A stretch of DNA of 64,000 bases from Manihot esculenta (taxonomy: Eukaryota > Streptophyta > Magnoliopsida > Malpighiales > Euphorbiaceae). The notes under the pieces were generated by a model, which was not told the origin of the DNA, did no database searches, and saw only the letters and a list, made by a program, of their open reading frames with translations. Of the stretch, positions 48,340 to 60,052 are shown in pieces; the first letter of the stretch is position 1; every line of letters begins with the position of its first letter. The DNA is taken from the NCBI RefSeq assembly GCF_001659605.2, contig NC_035174.2:25493027-25557026 (forward strand), in the 5' to 3' direction. The translations under genes were made by a program, and so were the position numbers.

Positions 48340-48935
48340 TCATAAAAAAATAATAAAAATGGCTTAAAATAAAAATGCTTGCTATCTTATGAATTTGTGG
48401 CTAAAGATTCTACTATTCAGTTACCAAAAAAATGTGGCAAAATATAAATACAATTTTTATCATAATATTGTAGTTATCTTAAAATTTTATATTCTTTGCG
48501 TATCATAATTTTACTTTTTCACATATATTTAAAAAATAAAATTTTTTTTATTAACTTCAAACTATATTCATATTAAATATTAAGAGATATTTAAAAGGTT
48601 TTTTTATAATAAAATAAAATTAAATAAGATTACAATAGTCAATTTATATGTTATTATAATTTAAAAATGAAAAGTGAAAAATAATTTTAAAATAATTAAA
48701 AAAAAATAAACATAGACAAAAAAAAATAATTTAATTACAAAACTTTTATGATAGCTAAAAATAAGAAGTTTTAACTCCATTATGTTTGTAGCAAAATAAT
48801 TTATTATTTACTTACAAAAATAACAGAGATGGTGGCTAAGTGTATAAAAATCTGCCACCTTATAATATTTATGATCAAGGATTCTATTATTCAGTTATAA
48901 AAAAAAATGTAGCTAAATGTAAGTATAGTTGCCAA
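48340..48935. repeat. Element-like region with a direct repeat of about 110 bp
   Basis: 'ggctaaagattctactattcagtta' near 48402 recurs as a close variant near 48884 ('atcaaggattctattattcagtta'). Both are followed by 'aaaaaaatgt.gc.aaat.taa.ta'. Words such as 'gtggctaa' recur. Possibly the two ends of a non-autonomous transposon; no family assigned. Confidence 0.4.
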
Positions 48936-49195
48936 ATCAAGGATTCATTCACGCGATCAAAAGGGAGAGAGTTAATTTTAAAATGATGATGTGGCATATA
49001 TATCGGCTATTTTATACTTTATATAAAACGATCATCGTTCTTTCTCATTTGAAGTTCATTTTCAACTTCCAGATTATTGCTTTTCCTTTTCTTCTTCATT
49101 AATTTTGCTTTAATTCAAGACTCCTTCAACCTATATTTTCTTTTTCTGTTAAACAAGATTATTAGTTTTGCTTTTAGCCTCTTTTCATTTTACAT

Positions 49196-49607
49196 TTAAG
49201 AAATTTTATTTGAAATCCCAGCTTTTTTTCTACCGTTCATTCCAAATGATTCCTTAGACTGATTGCCGCTTGCTTCTACATTGTCAGTGTGATTGATATC
49301 ACTCGGTTCCATAGAAGCCGAGCATAGGAACTCTAGATTTCTCAGGCGAGTGAGTCGAAGTAGGAGAAGCACCAAGACCGAGCAGATCTGAAGGCGGCAA
49401 CACCGGTGGTGAAGCCATTGGTGAATTTGTGGGAGGAGGGAGATCCATGTCCGGTGAAGGAGAAGCAGCAGAAAGCAATAGTGAACCGATAGGTAATTGA
49501 GGAGACGAACTCGAGGACAAATTTGATTCCAATGGTGGTGTTGCAGAGAGGGCAACTTGTAGAGAAAAGAAGGCTAAAGGAATGTAGGCGAAGAATTTGG
49601 AAGACAT
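49196..49607 (-). pseudogene. Small secreted Pro/Ser-rich (arabinogalactan-like) protein gene, apparently frameshifted
   Basis: The minus-strand ATG at 49607 gives MSSKFFAYIPLAFFSLQVALSA, a good signal peptide. A Ser/Pro-rich region follows (PPLESNLSSSSS...SPSPDMDLPPPTNSPMASPP), typical of arabinogalactan proteins. This frame stops at 49299-49301 after 102 residues. The neighbouring frame carries on with DINHTDNVEASGNQSKESFGMNGRKKAGI up to 49196. I remember a '(S)GGMNGGKKAGI' block before the membrane segment in one plant AGP-like family. The two frames together look like one gene with a shift at about 49300-49350, and the expected membrane segment is missing. A short intron or a sequencing error could also explain it. 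A CT-rich 5' leader precedes the ATG. Confidence 0.55.
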
Positions 49608-49759
49608 AGAAGAGAATACAGCTGAATCGAGTGCGTTTGGATGGTTGGAGATCTAGAGTGGAAGTGAAATGGATGAAACGGTTGTTGAAAAAGAAAAAGA
49701 ATAAGAAATGGTGAGTGGAAATAAAATAAAACGTGATTCATATTTGAATCATTATGAGT

Positions 49760-52075
49760 AATTCTCTAGATATAATGTCATATCAGTTTATTTTTTAACA
49801 TTTTACATTATTTATACACGTTAGCGCGCATATAATACACTTATTGAACTGTGTAATTTTGTATTTAAATATAATAATTTTAAATAATTTAAGTGTTTGA
49901 TAGATCACGATTTTAGTACATAACTGTGATAGACAAAACTTAAGTAGTTTAGATGTTTAAATATATTTTTTGATAATTTATTTTAGCAAATTATTTTACA
50001 TCCTTTTATTATAAATACCACCTCAAAATAGTAAAATTTTGATTGACGTTGTCAAAATAGCAAATTATATACCTAGACATTACTTTTATAAATTAAATTT
50101 TTATGATCTATTTGGTCGATTTTTTTAAGGTAATGAAATGTTTTTCGAAGTTTAAAAGTTTAAACTTATATTCCGAGGAAGTGAAAAATTTTAAAATAAT
50201 TTTTTTAAAAAAATAATTTATACGTCTTCTTTTTTTTTAAGAAAACAACCGTTTTTCTTTCAGTAAAATGCATATCTTTTCTTTTTTAACGCTTTTGATG
50301 CATGCGTCTTCCATTCATTTTCTATCGTTACTAGTATTAAAACCTTTCCTTGCATCACCAAATTGCGCATTAATTACCATATATTTATAAACGTGTCTTC
50401 TCAAATTCGAACTCCAGCTAAAAAGGAAGAAAAAAAAAAAAATGTTATTTCCAGAACATTCATGCTCTTATCCTTACCGTATCATAAGAATAATGTTTTT
50501 TTTTAATCGAATAAGAATAATGTTGTTTACATTGTTATTATTTATGTCTGAATAATGCAAAATTATGTTTATGTCAAATTAATTGAAAAATAACTAAAAC
50601 ATGCATTTTATTATATTTTAATCAAGAAAAATTTTTCAGATCATATTTTTAATAATTTTAAAATGATTTTTTAATAATATCTAAAAAAGCAGCAACAAAG
50701 AAGGGAATAATATTATTGTGAAAAATGCACTAAACTTTTTAATTTTTTTTAATTTAAAATTTGTAAATATAAATCTATGAATACAATACTCTTCATTTGA
50801 ATTCAAAATCTATTATATATTTTATTAAAATTTAATAATATTTATTAAAATTATATTTTATATATATATACTACATTATCTTTTTCATATGATATAATTT
50901 TTTTAATGATTGTTTGCATTAAGAAAATATAATTGATAAAATATAATTATCTTTTTATGTGATATAATTTTTTGCATTAAAAAATATAATTATCAATTTA
51001 AATAATATAAAGTCACATTTAATTTTTATAATTTTTATATTTCAGAGTAATTGGCTTCCGAATACATATTTATTATATTATTTAAATCATTATATGAGTT
51101 ATCATTATTTTAATATAAGAACGCCTTGTAGACTATGTTCTTGAATTTAATCCATTAATATTTAATTAATTAAATAATAACTATTTTATTTTAATTGTAA
51201 ATTTTTAATTTTAGTATATTAAACTTTTTATCAATAATATACATTTTTTATTTTAAAAAATTAAATAATTAATAGGAAAAAAATTGTTTTTATTTGTAAT
51301 TTTTCATTAATAATGAAGTGAGGTTTTTTAAAATAAATTATATTATGTATTAATTAAAAATAATTTAAATATAAATAGAATTGAATAATTTTAAATTTAT
51401 ATAATTTCTACAATTAATTTAACTAAATAAATTTAACAACAAATTAAATTTAATATCCAAATTTATGAATAAATAGTATTTAAATAAGGAAAATAATTAA
51501 ATGCATTGAAACCCTAAAACAAATTTTTAATAAAATTAAAATAAATTAATTTTAATAGCCAATAAAATTTAGTTTTATTATAAATAATATAAATAATCTT
51601 AGAATTCTCCCTATTCTCCCTCCCCTCTCATTTTTTATATATTATTAATTATTAAACATTAAAATATATTATTATTTAAATATTAAATGATTATAAAACT
51701 GAGTATGAAATAATAAATAATAAATGTCATCAATTTAAATATTAGATAATTTTGATAATAATATTTTAATATTAAAATAAAGGTGAAAGGGTCTTTTAAG
51801 CTCATGAGAAATTTTTAAAACGTCATATAAATACTAGTCAATTATTTTAGAGTATATAAGCCCCTGTAAATTTTTTTTAAAAAATATAAAAAAAATACTG
51901 AGTTTCACTTGATAAAGTCTGCAATAAGACCATCAGACCTCACGTGACCACATGAGGTTGTGTTGTCTTTATAAATAGTTCAAGAGATGGATGAATTGGT
52001 TTAACAAATTTATCGGCATTTAGCTTGAAATCTTTAAAAAATTATTGCTTAGTTCAACTAAGAGTATTATTTACG
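49760..52075. other. AT-rich intergenic stretch; no gene seen
   Basis: Long AT-rich sequence with many A/T runs. No frame of note and no recognisable element ends. Around 51780-51990 it is slightly more complex (includes 'gacctcacgtgaccacatga', with a CACGTG word) but not assignable. Confidence 0.4.
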
Positions 52076-52541
52076 GCTAGGTAATATTCAGTTCAAATCG
52101 AAAAAATCGATTGAACCGAATTAATTTAAAAATTCAGTTCGGTTTTTTATTCATTTCGGTTTGGTTCGGTTTGATTTTTAATTTCAAAATTTTCAATTAT
52201 TACGATTCGTTTCAGTTTTAATCAGAAAAAATCAAAAAAATTAAATCGAATCGATTAGTGATAATAGTATATTATTTTCAATAATATAAAGAGACTAGGT
52301 CATATTAAGGTTAAAATATTCTAATTAAATTTTAAAATACTAAAAATAAAGTGTAAAAAATAAAAAATTTATTAAAAATTTAAACTGATCAAATCAAATC
52401 GAATCAAGTCGAATCAGACTGATTCGGTTCGATTCGATTTTTGATTAAAATCGATTTGATTTTTATAAATACTAAAATTTTAATTTTTAATTTATTCAGT
52501 TCGGTTTGATTTTAAATCGAACTGACCAAATGCTCGCTCTT
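52076..52541. repeat. GGGGTGAGCA MITE-like repeat (copy D, most decayed)
   Basis: Left end GGCTAGGTAATATTCAG, right end CCAAATGCTCGCTCT. Core and orientation as in copy A ('tagtgataatagtatatta', 'ataaagtgtaaaaaataaaa'). The flanks 'ttatttacgg' and 'ttatttatgg' may be the decayed target duplication. Confidence 0.7.
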
Positions 52542-52549
52542 ATTTATGG

Positions 52550-53680
52550 TTAATTGAAATACTCAAATAAAAATATTTTATAAATATCTTCAACTTAGCA
52601 CAATGGAAGCAATTTAAATCATGTCAACACAAATATAAGCTTAATTTTAAGTGCTCAACTCAAAATTAAGTATTCAATCAAGTATATATATTTTCACAAA
52701 CTCAATATAACTTAATATAATACAATAAAGTAAAGAGCATAGGATTTAGATTAAATTAAATATTAGGATTTTACAATGGTTTAGTTTTAACTATTCTACG
52801 TTCACTCTCTCAAAAATAATCTCCGAGTCTTCTCTTCTATTATCATCACTTTTTAAATTGCAAGAGATAAACATTTTACATCCTCCTTATTTTATTAAGT
52901 TTTTGCAATCGTTTATAAATATCTCTCCAATATTCTATCACATTAAGCTTTACTAGGTGCTCGAAACCCTTTATAAGTGTCTTTCCAATACTCAGACTCT
53001 TCAAGTTTCACTAAGTGCTTGAACAATCCACACAGATAGTAATTAATATTGGTTTTTCACTAAGCTCACTGAATATAAATTGAATCTAAAAAAAATAAGA
53101 GAATTGGTTTGCCAATAAAACACAATAAATGATTTAAGAGCACTTGGAATGAAAGCAAGGTAAAAATGTCATTTCAAAAGTTTTGCAACTTTTCAAGGCT
53201 TTTATTAAGTGCAAAATTACTTTAGAATGAATTATTTATATTCTAAAGCTAAATATGACTATTTGAGACATTGTTGATACTGAAAAATAAATTTTAACAA
53301 AAATTAACTATTATTTTATCTCTTTTTGCAATCCTTACAGACAAATTTTTGTAACGGTAGCAAACAATGCCATAGTAGCAAATATGTAGCTTTTATTGAT
53401 TTTTTTTATAGTATTTGTAGGACATTCTCTTTTTTTTTTTAATTTCTGTCATAGATTGAAGTAAGTCAACTTAGCATCTAATATGCTAATAAACATGAAA
53501 CCTACTTGCGAGTTATTGCCTAATATATACCTGTCTTTGCTCCTTAACCCTCATTATGTCAAAATCTTCCTTTGTTTTTAATTCTTCTTGTGTTAGCCTT
53601 GAATAGTATTTACTTGTAGACAATTCAATACAGCATGATAGTATAATAGAATCTAGGGTTTGCCTCTATATCTTTTTTTG
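52550..53680. other. Unassigned, possibly LTR-derived sequence
   Basis: No gene. Positions 52780-53050 include 'acaatggtttagttttaac..ctacgttcactctctcaa' and repeated 'tcactaggtgctcgaa / cactaagtgcttgaac' words of a kind I associate with plant LTRs. Two related ~70-bp blocks ('ataa.t.tctttccaatactc', about 52920 and 52975) suggest an internal duplication. No element ends were found. Confidence 0.35.
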
Positions 53681-53689
53681 AGATTATAT

Positions 53690-55010
53690 ATTCCAGAAAC
53701 TTCCCAACTTTTACTACGAATGTACATTTTTCAGGGTTCAACTTCATGCCTGCCTTATCCAGGACGTCAAAAACTTTTTGAATAACTTCTGGATGGTCCT
53801 ACAAGGATCGACTCTTTACCACCATATCATTCACATACACCTCCATTGTTGATCCCATCAATTCTTTGAAGATTCCTGACACCAGTTTTGATACGTCACC
53901 CCAGCATTTTTTAATCCAAGAGGCATTACTTTATAACATTAAAATCTTTCATTTGTTATGAATGCGGTCTTTTCTACATTTTCGGTATCCATCATGATTT
54001 GGTGGTATTCTGAAATAGTATCAAGGAAGGAGACCACTGCATGCTCTGAAGTCGAGTCCACTAACTTGTCAATGGACGGTAACGGGTAGTGATCTTTCAG
54101 ACATGCTTTATTTAAGTTAGTGAAGTCTCCGCATATCCTCCAATTTCTGTTAGCCTTCTTTGCTACGACAACATTGGCTAGCCATATGGAATATTGGACT
54201 TCTTTTATCAATCCTGCACTTAAAAGCTTATCAGCCTCTTCTTTGATCACCTGTTGCCTCTCTAGTGAAAACTTCCTTTTCTTTTGTTGGACTGGTTTAA
54301 CGATCTTATCAATGGATAACTTATGGATGACGAGAGCCAAATCTATTGAGGCTTTTTGCAGGGTGTCCGTAATTTTCTTTGGCTGATCTCAGATTGCCTC
54401 AAACCACTACTATTTTCTCAGGGGCTAAAAGCTTAAGACACATAGCATCCATATTAATAAAGATATCATGGCAGTTCAGGACCAGACGCCCGAGTATCAC
54501 GTTGTATGCAAATGGGATATCTATCATCGTGAACTCTACATACAGTTCTTGCCTATACTTTTCATCCCCGAGTACCAAGGGAAGATTGATAGTACCCAAT
54601 ACTACCACGGTCTTATCTCCTAATCCTACCAAGGGGTAGGAGACTCTGACAAGACTGCTCTTATCCAAGCTAAACTTGTTGAAAATATTTAAAATAAGAA
54701 GTTTAACAGAACTACCTGTATCCACCAGTACCCTCCTTACCTCATAATATCGTTTAGGAGGATTTTAATCTCATAATACCGTTTAGGAGGATTTTAACAA
54801 CCAATGGGTCATTTTGAAAGGGTCTGATCGCCTTGTCTGCAGGGCCGAACCTTACTTCTTGTCTGGTCCACGGTTCTTGATGGACAGATATGACATCCTT
54901 TACTACCCGCTTATTTTTCTCCTTATTCTTGTCAGGTACTTCGGTGATGACATGTACACTTCCAGCCATTTCAAAGAATAGGAAAGAAAATTTCATTCTT
55001 TAGAGAGAAA
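53690..55010 (-). pseudogene. Ty3/gypsy Tat-like remnant (protease and RT)
   Basis: On the minus strand: a gag end/protease start (QEVRFGPADKAIRPFQNDPLVVKILLN), protease VDTGSS (about 54725), NVILGRLVLN, then RT (KANRNWRICGDFTNLNKACLKDHYPLPSIDKLVD, ending near EKTAFITNERF at 53939), with further RT debris to 53690. The wording fits the Tat/Ogre-like group. A 28-bp tandem duplication at about 54740-54797 (twice 'ctcataata.cgtttaggag') disrupts the frame just before the protease motif. RNase H, integrase and nearly all of gag are missing. Confidence 0.85.
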
Positions 55011-55610
55011 AAGGGAGCAAGGGCCTAGCGTAAACTCAAATGAATAGAGAGAATTCAATGGGTTTTCCGGCAACAGAACCAAATGATATAGTTGAGATTA
55101 GATTGATGATGTGACCAGAATGAGACTATGTTGTGATTGCCTAGAATCTACAAGGGAGAAAATGTGAGGTGGTGGTGGGTACCCACAGCAGCTACTCCGA
55201 TGCTCAAGTCAGTATCGTGATAAGTAGAGAGAATGCAACAAATTGCTTAGAACTTTAGTGTTAGAGAATAGCGTACATTTACCTTTGTGATCGTTCTCCT
55301 TTTATACTGTAAGAAGATGGAGATAAATATAGAATTTTCTAAGAATCCGGCGATGTTGTAGCCGGCTGCTCAATAATGGATATCATCGGCTAATGAGTTG
55401 GTGATCCCGCGATCACAGGCGAAGCAGAAATATACCTAGTAACGGTAATCCTATGCCAAGACTCGACTTATTAGGGGAGGGCGAGTCTTGACAATAGTCC
55501 GGGTGTTAAAGTGTCCAGATCTCCCTTTTCACAGTGGGACCACGTCTTCCACTTGTCAAATTCTTATCACGTGACTCTTATTTTATAATGACAACTCATA
55601 GTTTATTTTG
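55011..55610 (-). promoter_or_regulatory. Probable leader/5' LTR region of the Tat-like remnant, with TATA box
   Basis: TATAAAAG on the minus strand at 55306-55299, within 'cagtataaaaggagaacgat', reads toward the remnant. The area is much less AT-rich than its flanks and contains the near-palindrome 'agactcg..ttatt...cgagtct' (about 55458-55487). No second LTR copy is in the window, so the edges are unknown. Confidence 0.5.
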
Positions 55611-56029
55611 GGTAGATGTTATGTAACATCAATTACAACTGATAAATCTTATTATATCTTTGAATTAGTTTTAAATTAAAAATTTTAAATAATAGTAAAT
55701 TTATTTATTATTTTTTAACTAATCAAAATAAAAATAATTTAATAAATATAAGTATTTTTTATAATTTTATTATTTGTTACTCCATTCATTTTGATATATA
55801 ATATAAATTATAGGTAAATTTAAAAAAATAAAAAAATATATGAATTTATTATGGATAATAATTAAATTAATATTTGATTAAATAAATTTTATTTATTTCA
55901 TTTTTAAATGTAATATATCATAAAGTTTTACTTTTTGTTATAAATATTTTAATACTTTTTATGGAACCCACTTAATTAAAAGAAACTTTTTTTATAAGGA
56001 AATTATAGTTCAATTGGTTGGAACCACAT
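55611..56029. other. AT-rich intergenic stretch; no gene seen
   Basis: Low-complexity A/T sequence without frames or recognisable ends. Confidence 0.4.
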
Positions 56030-56990
56030 TTTTTGAAAAATTTTGAATTATAATAAAAATAATTATAAAAATTTACACAGAAATAGGTTAAGAATTTAAA
56101 TTTTATATCAATTCTACTATTAATTTAATTAATAAAATTTAAATTAAATTAATTTGAATTTTTTGAAAAATTTTGAATTATCTATCTAACATTAATGTTT
56201 TTTTTATTAAATATAATCACATAGAATAACTAAAATTATCTATTAAAACATTATAAGGCATAAAAATATAAGATATTTAAGTGACGTGATATAATAATTA
56301 TATTAAAAAAAATTTGTTTTAATTTTTTAATTATTTGGATAATATTGAAATTAGTTTAAAATTAAGATAATTTTTAAAATTAAAATAATATATTTTCCAT
56401 GTAAACTCTATAATTAAATTAATTACTAAACTTTAAATCAAATTATTTAGAATTTTTAAAAATTTTAAATTATCTATCAAATAAAATTATTATTTTTTAT
56501 TAAATATAATTCATATAAAATATCTAAATTATATATTAATACAATCTCATCAGTAAAATTATAAAAATATTTAAGTAATATGATATAATAGTTATGTTAA
56601 ATATTTTATTTTATTTTTTAAATATTTAGATAATATTAAAATTAATTTTAAATTATAATAATTTTTAAAATTAAAATAATATCTTTCATATATAAACTCT
56701 ACCAGTAATTTAATTAATAAAATTTAAAATAAATTAGTTTGAATGTTTTTAAAATTTTGAATTATTTATCTAATAAAATTATTATTTTTTATTAAATCTA
56801 ATTAATATAGAATATCTATTAAAATAATCTCATAGTAAAATTATAAGATATTTAAGTAATATGTTGTATTAATATGTTAAGTGTTTTATTTTTTATTATT
56901 TAAATAATATTAAATTTAAAATTTGAATAATTTTTAAAATTAAAATAATATGTTTTAAATATTATTTTAAATTTATTAATAAAATTAAAA
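56030..56990. repeat. Tandem array, unit about 292 bp, about 3 copies
   Basis: Two landmarks repeat in register. 'attaaatataat.' is at about 56206, 56499 and 56791 (spacings 293, 292). 'aactcta..a.taatttaatta' is at about 56112, 56404 and 56695 (spacings 292, 291). Copies are diverged and AT-rich. The array ends about 0.6 kb upstream of the transporter start codon. Confidence 0.75.
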
Positions 56991-57607
56991 TAATCTGATG
57001 AAAGTTACTTAAATAAATTTAGATTGTTTATCCTCTACTTCAAACATTTATATATATTATTGAAGAGATTTGTTATTAAACTCTTTGAGTCTCTTTTTAA
57101 AATAGATTAATTTATTTAGTTTTAGAAATTTATGCGACCAAATATAATAATAAACTTTAGAATTTAATAAGTATATGATAAAATCTTTTCAAAAAAGTTA
57201 ATAAAAAATTTTGAAATATTATTTTAATAGTGATTATAATTTACACCAAAAATTTATTATAATTTTTAACTTAAAAATATAAAATTTTACAATAATAATT
57301 CTAATAGTTTTGTTAATTCATAATTAAATATCATAGGTTAAAGTTTTTTTTTATTATTTAATTATTAATATTTTATTTCCTTCTATTAATACAATAAAGT
57401 TATTTTTTTGTAAAAATAATTACTACTTATTTAATTATAATATTAAATATTATTAGTTATTAAAATTAATATATTGTAATATATTTTATAAATTATGAAT
57501 ATAAGGAGTTAAGATAATATCACGTAAAGAAAAAAATTATGATATATATTCTCTACTTAATTTCTCATACGTCTCCAGGTTGCCGGGTTACTGATCAAAA
57601 AGAATTA
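56991..57607 (+). other. AT-rich 5' flank of the transporter gene
   Basis: The promoter and 5' UTR must lie here, but the extreme A/T content prevents picking a TATA box. 'ctacttaatttctcatacgtctccaggttgccgggttactg' at 57553-57593 is more complex and is probably transcribed leader. A frame open from 57539 to the start codon is compatible with an upstream ATG but is not needed. Confidence 0.35.
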
Positions 57608-59255
57608 ATGGGAGGTTTTGATGATTGTAAGCCAGTAATGGCAATGGTTGGGATCCAGATCGCTTATGCAGGGGTTGCTCTCTTAAGCAGAGCTGCTTTT
57701 TTACGAGGATTGAATCCCTGGGTCTTTATAGTTTACAGGCAAGGCATAGGAACTTTGATCATGGCACCTCTAGTTTGCCTTTCAAGAAGGTACTGCCACA
57801 AGCAAACTCTCTCTCTATCTTTCCTTTTGAAATCCTCTTTCTCAGACTTCATATCTGCCGCAGGAGAAATTCATACTGGTTCTCTTCTGGATTAAGGTTC
57901 TTCGCTTGGATATTTCTTGCCTCACTTATTGGGTAACATGCCTGTATAATCACTTTATTTTTCCTCCTCTTTTTATGAGTTCTAATTAGTATATTCTCAG
58001 AGTTTGAGGTGTAATTTTCTTTGAATTGAAGGGGTACAGCCTACCAAATTTTCTACTTCGAGGGTCTCTACTTAACCTCTTCAACTGTAGCAACCGCAAC
58101 GTCTAATCTCACCCCTGCAATCACCTTTGTACTTGCAATCATTTTGGGGTAAATAAAATCAAATGATTTGCTGCTGCTTTTATTCATATTTAAATAGCTA
58201 TGGTCATATATCAATCGTTTTCACATTCAATTTGCTGTTTTTTTTTTTTTTGAAAAATTGACTAGATTGGAGAAAGTAACTACGCACAGCTGGAGAAGCG
58301 TGGCCAAGATTTTGGGCGCTGTAATCTGTGTAAGTGGAGCCATTTCCATGGCACTTCTCAAAGGCCCTAAACTATTAAACACCAAACTGCTACCACTAAA
58401 TTCTTTCTCCAACAATGAAGGAGAGAACTGGCTGCTGGGATGTCTACTTCTCTTTGGAAGCAGTAGTTGTTGGTCACTCTGGATGCTTTTTCAGGTAGAT
58501 CCTATTTTAGCTACTCTCACGATGATCTATTCATATACTGATTAACCAACTTCTTTACTATCTGTAACAGATCCCAATTTCAGCAAGTTGTCCTGACCAC
58601 TTATTTTCGTCTGCTTTAATGGGTTTATTGGCTACAATAGAATCAGCAATAGTTGCATTTTTTCTCGTAAAAGATCTTGCAGCTTGGCATCTGAATTCAT
58701 TTCTTGAAATAGGATGTTGTTTATTTGCGGTAAGCAGTTCATCGTTTTCCTATGAAAGTATCCCTTTTCGGATACATGATTTGTGTGATTTCTTCAAATG
58801 GAGTAGGGAATTGCAATGGCTCTGTCCTTCTTTGTTCAAGCCTGGTGCATTTCTCAAAGAGGCCCCGTCTTCACTGCAATGTTCAACCCTTTGTGCACCG
58901 TTATAGGGACCGTAGTTGCTGCTATATTTCTACATGAACCGACCTACGTTGGGAGGTAATGAATTTGACATATTATTTCTCAAAATAATTCATATAACTT
59001 ATGATATTTTCTTTCCTTTCTTCCTCATCCATCAGCTTGATTGGTGCATTAGCTGTGATTATTGGACTATACGTTGTACTATGGGGTAAAGCCATAGATT
59101 TTGAAGAACGTAAAACGGAAATGCATGAGAAGCTACAAGAAGATGAGTCAAGAACTGTAGAAGTGATAGTAGACGAATCTTTAGAGAATAAGAATGGCAA
59201 AGTTGATGATTTGAAAGAACCACTTCTATCGCTCAAATCTGCTGATCACAGATAA
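57608..59255 (+). CDS. WAT1-related protein (UMAMIT/EamA-type membrane transporter), 7 exons
   Basis: Plant drug/metabolite transporter of the nodulin MtN21/EamA group; relatives export amino acids or carry auxin across plasma or vacuolar membranes. Exons: 57608-57789, 57864-57932, 58032-58148, 58266-58494, 58571-58729, 58807-58955, 59036-59255. All introns are GT-AG and the frame is kept; CDS 1125 nt, 374 aa, normal for the family. It starts MGGFDDCKPVMAMVG and has ten predicted membrane helices in two EamA repeats (about 11-146 and 183-312). Signature words: NPWVFIVYRQ, FYFEGLYLTSSTVATATSNLTPAITFVLAIILG, AWCISQRGPVFTAMFNPL, GLYVVLWGK. An acidic cytosolic tail follows (about 318-374, ending EPLLSLKSADHR). 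The alternating exon structure fits WAT1 genes. I cannot say which substrate it carries. Introns are short (about 70-120 nt). Confidence 0.92.
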
Positions 59256-59331
59256 AAATAGTACCATTTCTTAGTGCGTGGCCTCTGCCTTCTGTTCTAT
59301 CATTTACAAATTAAGAGCAAGTTTAAATTTG

Positions 59332-59337
59332 AATAAA
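59332..59337 (+). promoter_or_regulatory. Putative poly(A) signal of the transporter gene
   Basis: AATAAA lies 77 nt after the TAA, in 'tttgaataaagattt'. Position and form fit a plant near-upstream element, but AATAAA is common by chance in this AT-rich sequence. Confidence 0.4.
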
Positions 59338-59655
59338 GATTTGCTACTGTTTTCTATTAGATAAAGTGTATCTTTTTCTTTCCGTTTTTGGTATTTTAAT
59401 GATAAATATTATAATAAAAAAATTAAATAAATTCTTAAAAAAGGTATATGTTTCAATTCATTTTAAAAATATTTTTTAATTATAAAAAATAAAGTTTTTT
59501 ATTTCAAATAAGTGAAATGGTACAAAGAAAATTAATTGAATTAAAATTTTATAAAATTTTTTATTTTAAATGAGAATTTAATTAAGAGATTCGTAAGATA
59601 AAAATGATAAAAGAATATTCGGTTTCAAAAGAAAACTTAACAAAAGAAAATTACA

Positions 59656-60050
59656 CTAGGGTAAATATTCGATCGGTTTGATAATCAAATCGAACAAATT
59701 ACAGAAATCAATCTGAATGAAATTGGTCTGATTCGATTTAATTCAATTCGATTTGATCGGTTGAGATTTTTTAATATATTTTTTATTTTTTTAAAATTTA
59801 TTTTTAATATTATGAAATTTAATTAAAATATTTCAATATTGATTATGATCTAATTTTTTATATTATTAAAAATAATATATTAATATTATTAATCGGTTCA
59901 GTTTGATTTTTTTATCAAAATCGAATCGATAATCAAAATTTTTGAAATTAAAAATCGAACCAAATCGAAATAAATAAAAAATTAAACTAAAATTTTGAAT
60001 TAATTTGATTTGCTTAATTTTTTTTATTTAAACTGAATAATTCACCCCTA
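59656..60050. repeat. GGGGTGAGCA MITE-like repeat (copy E, reverse orientation)
   Basis: Left end CTAGGGTAAATATTCGATCGG, right end TGAATAATTCACCCCTA. Core in the same orientation as copies B and F. It directly abuts copy F. Confidence 0.7.
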
Positions 60051-60052
60051 TG

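Noticed and set aside
48985..49145. Plus-strand TATATAAAA followed by a CT-rich stretch, considered as a gene promoter
   Set aside because: No open reading frame follows on the plus strand; (TA)n and CT-rich tracts are common here.
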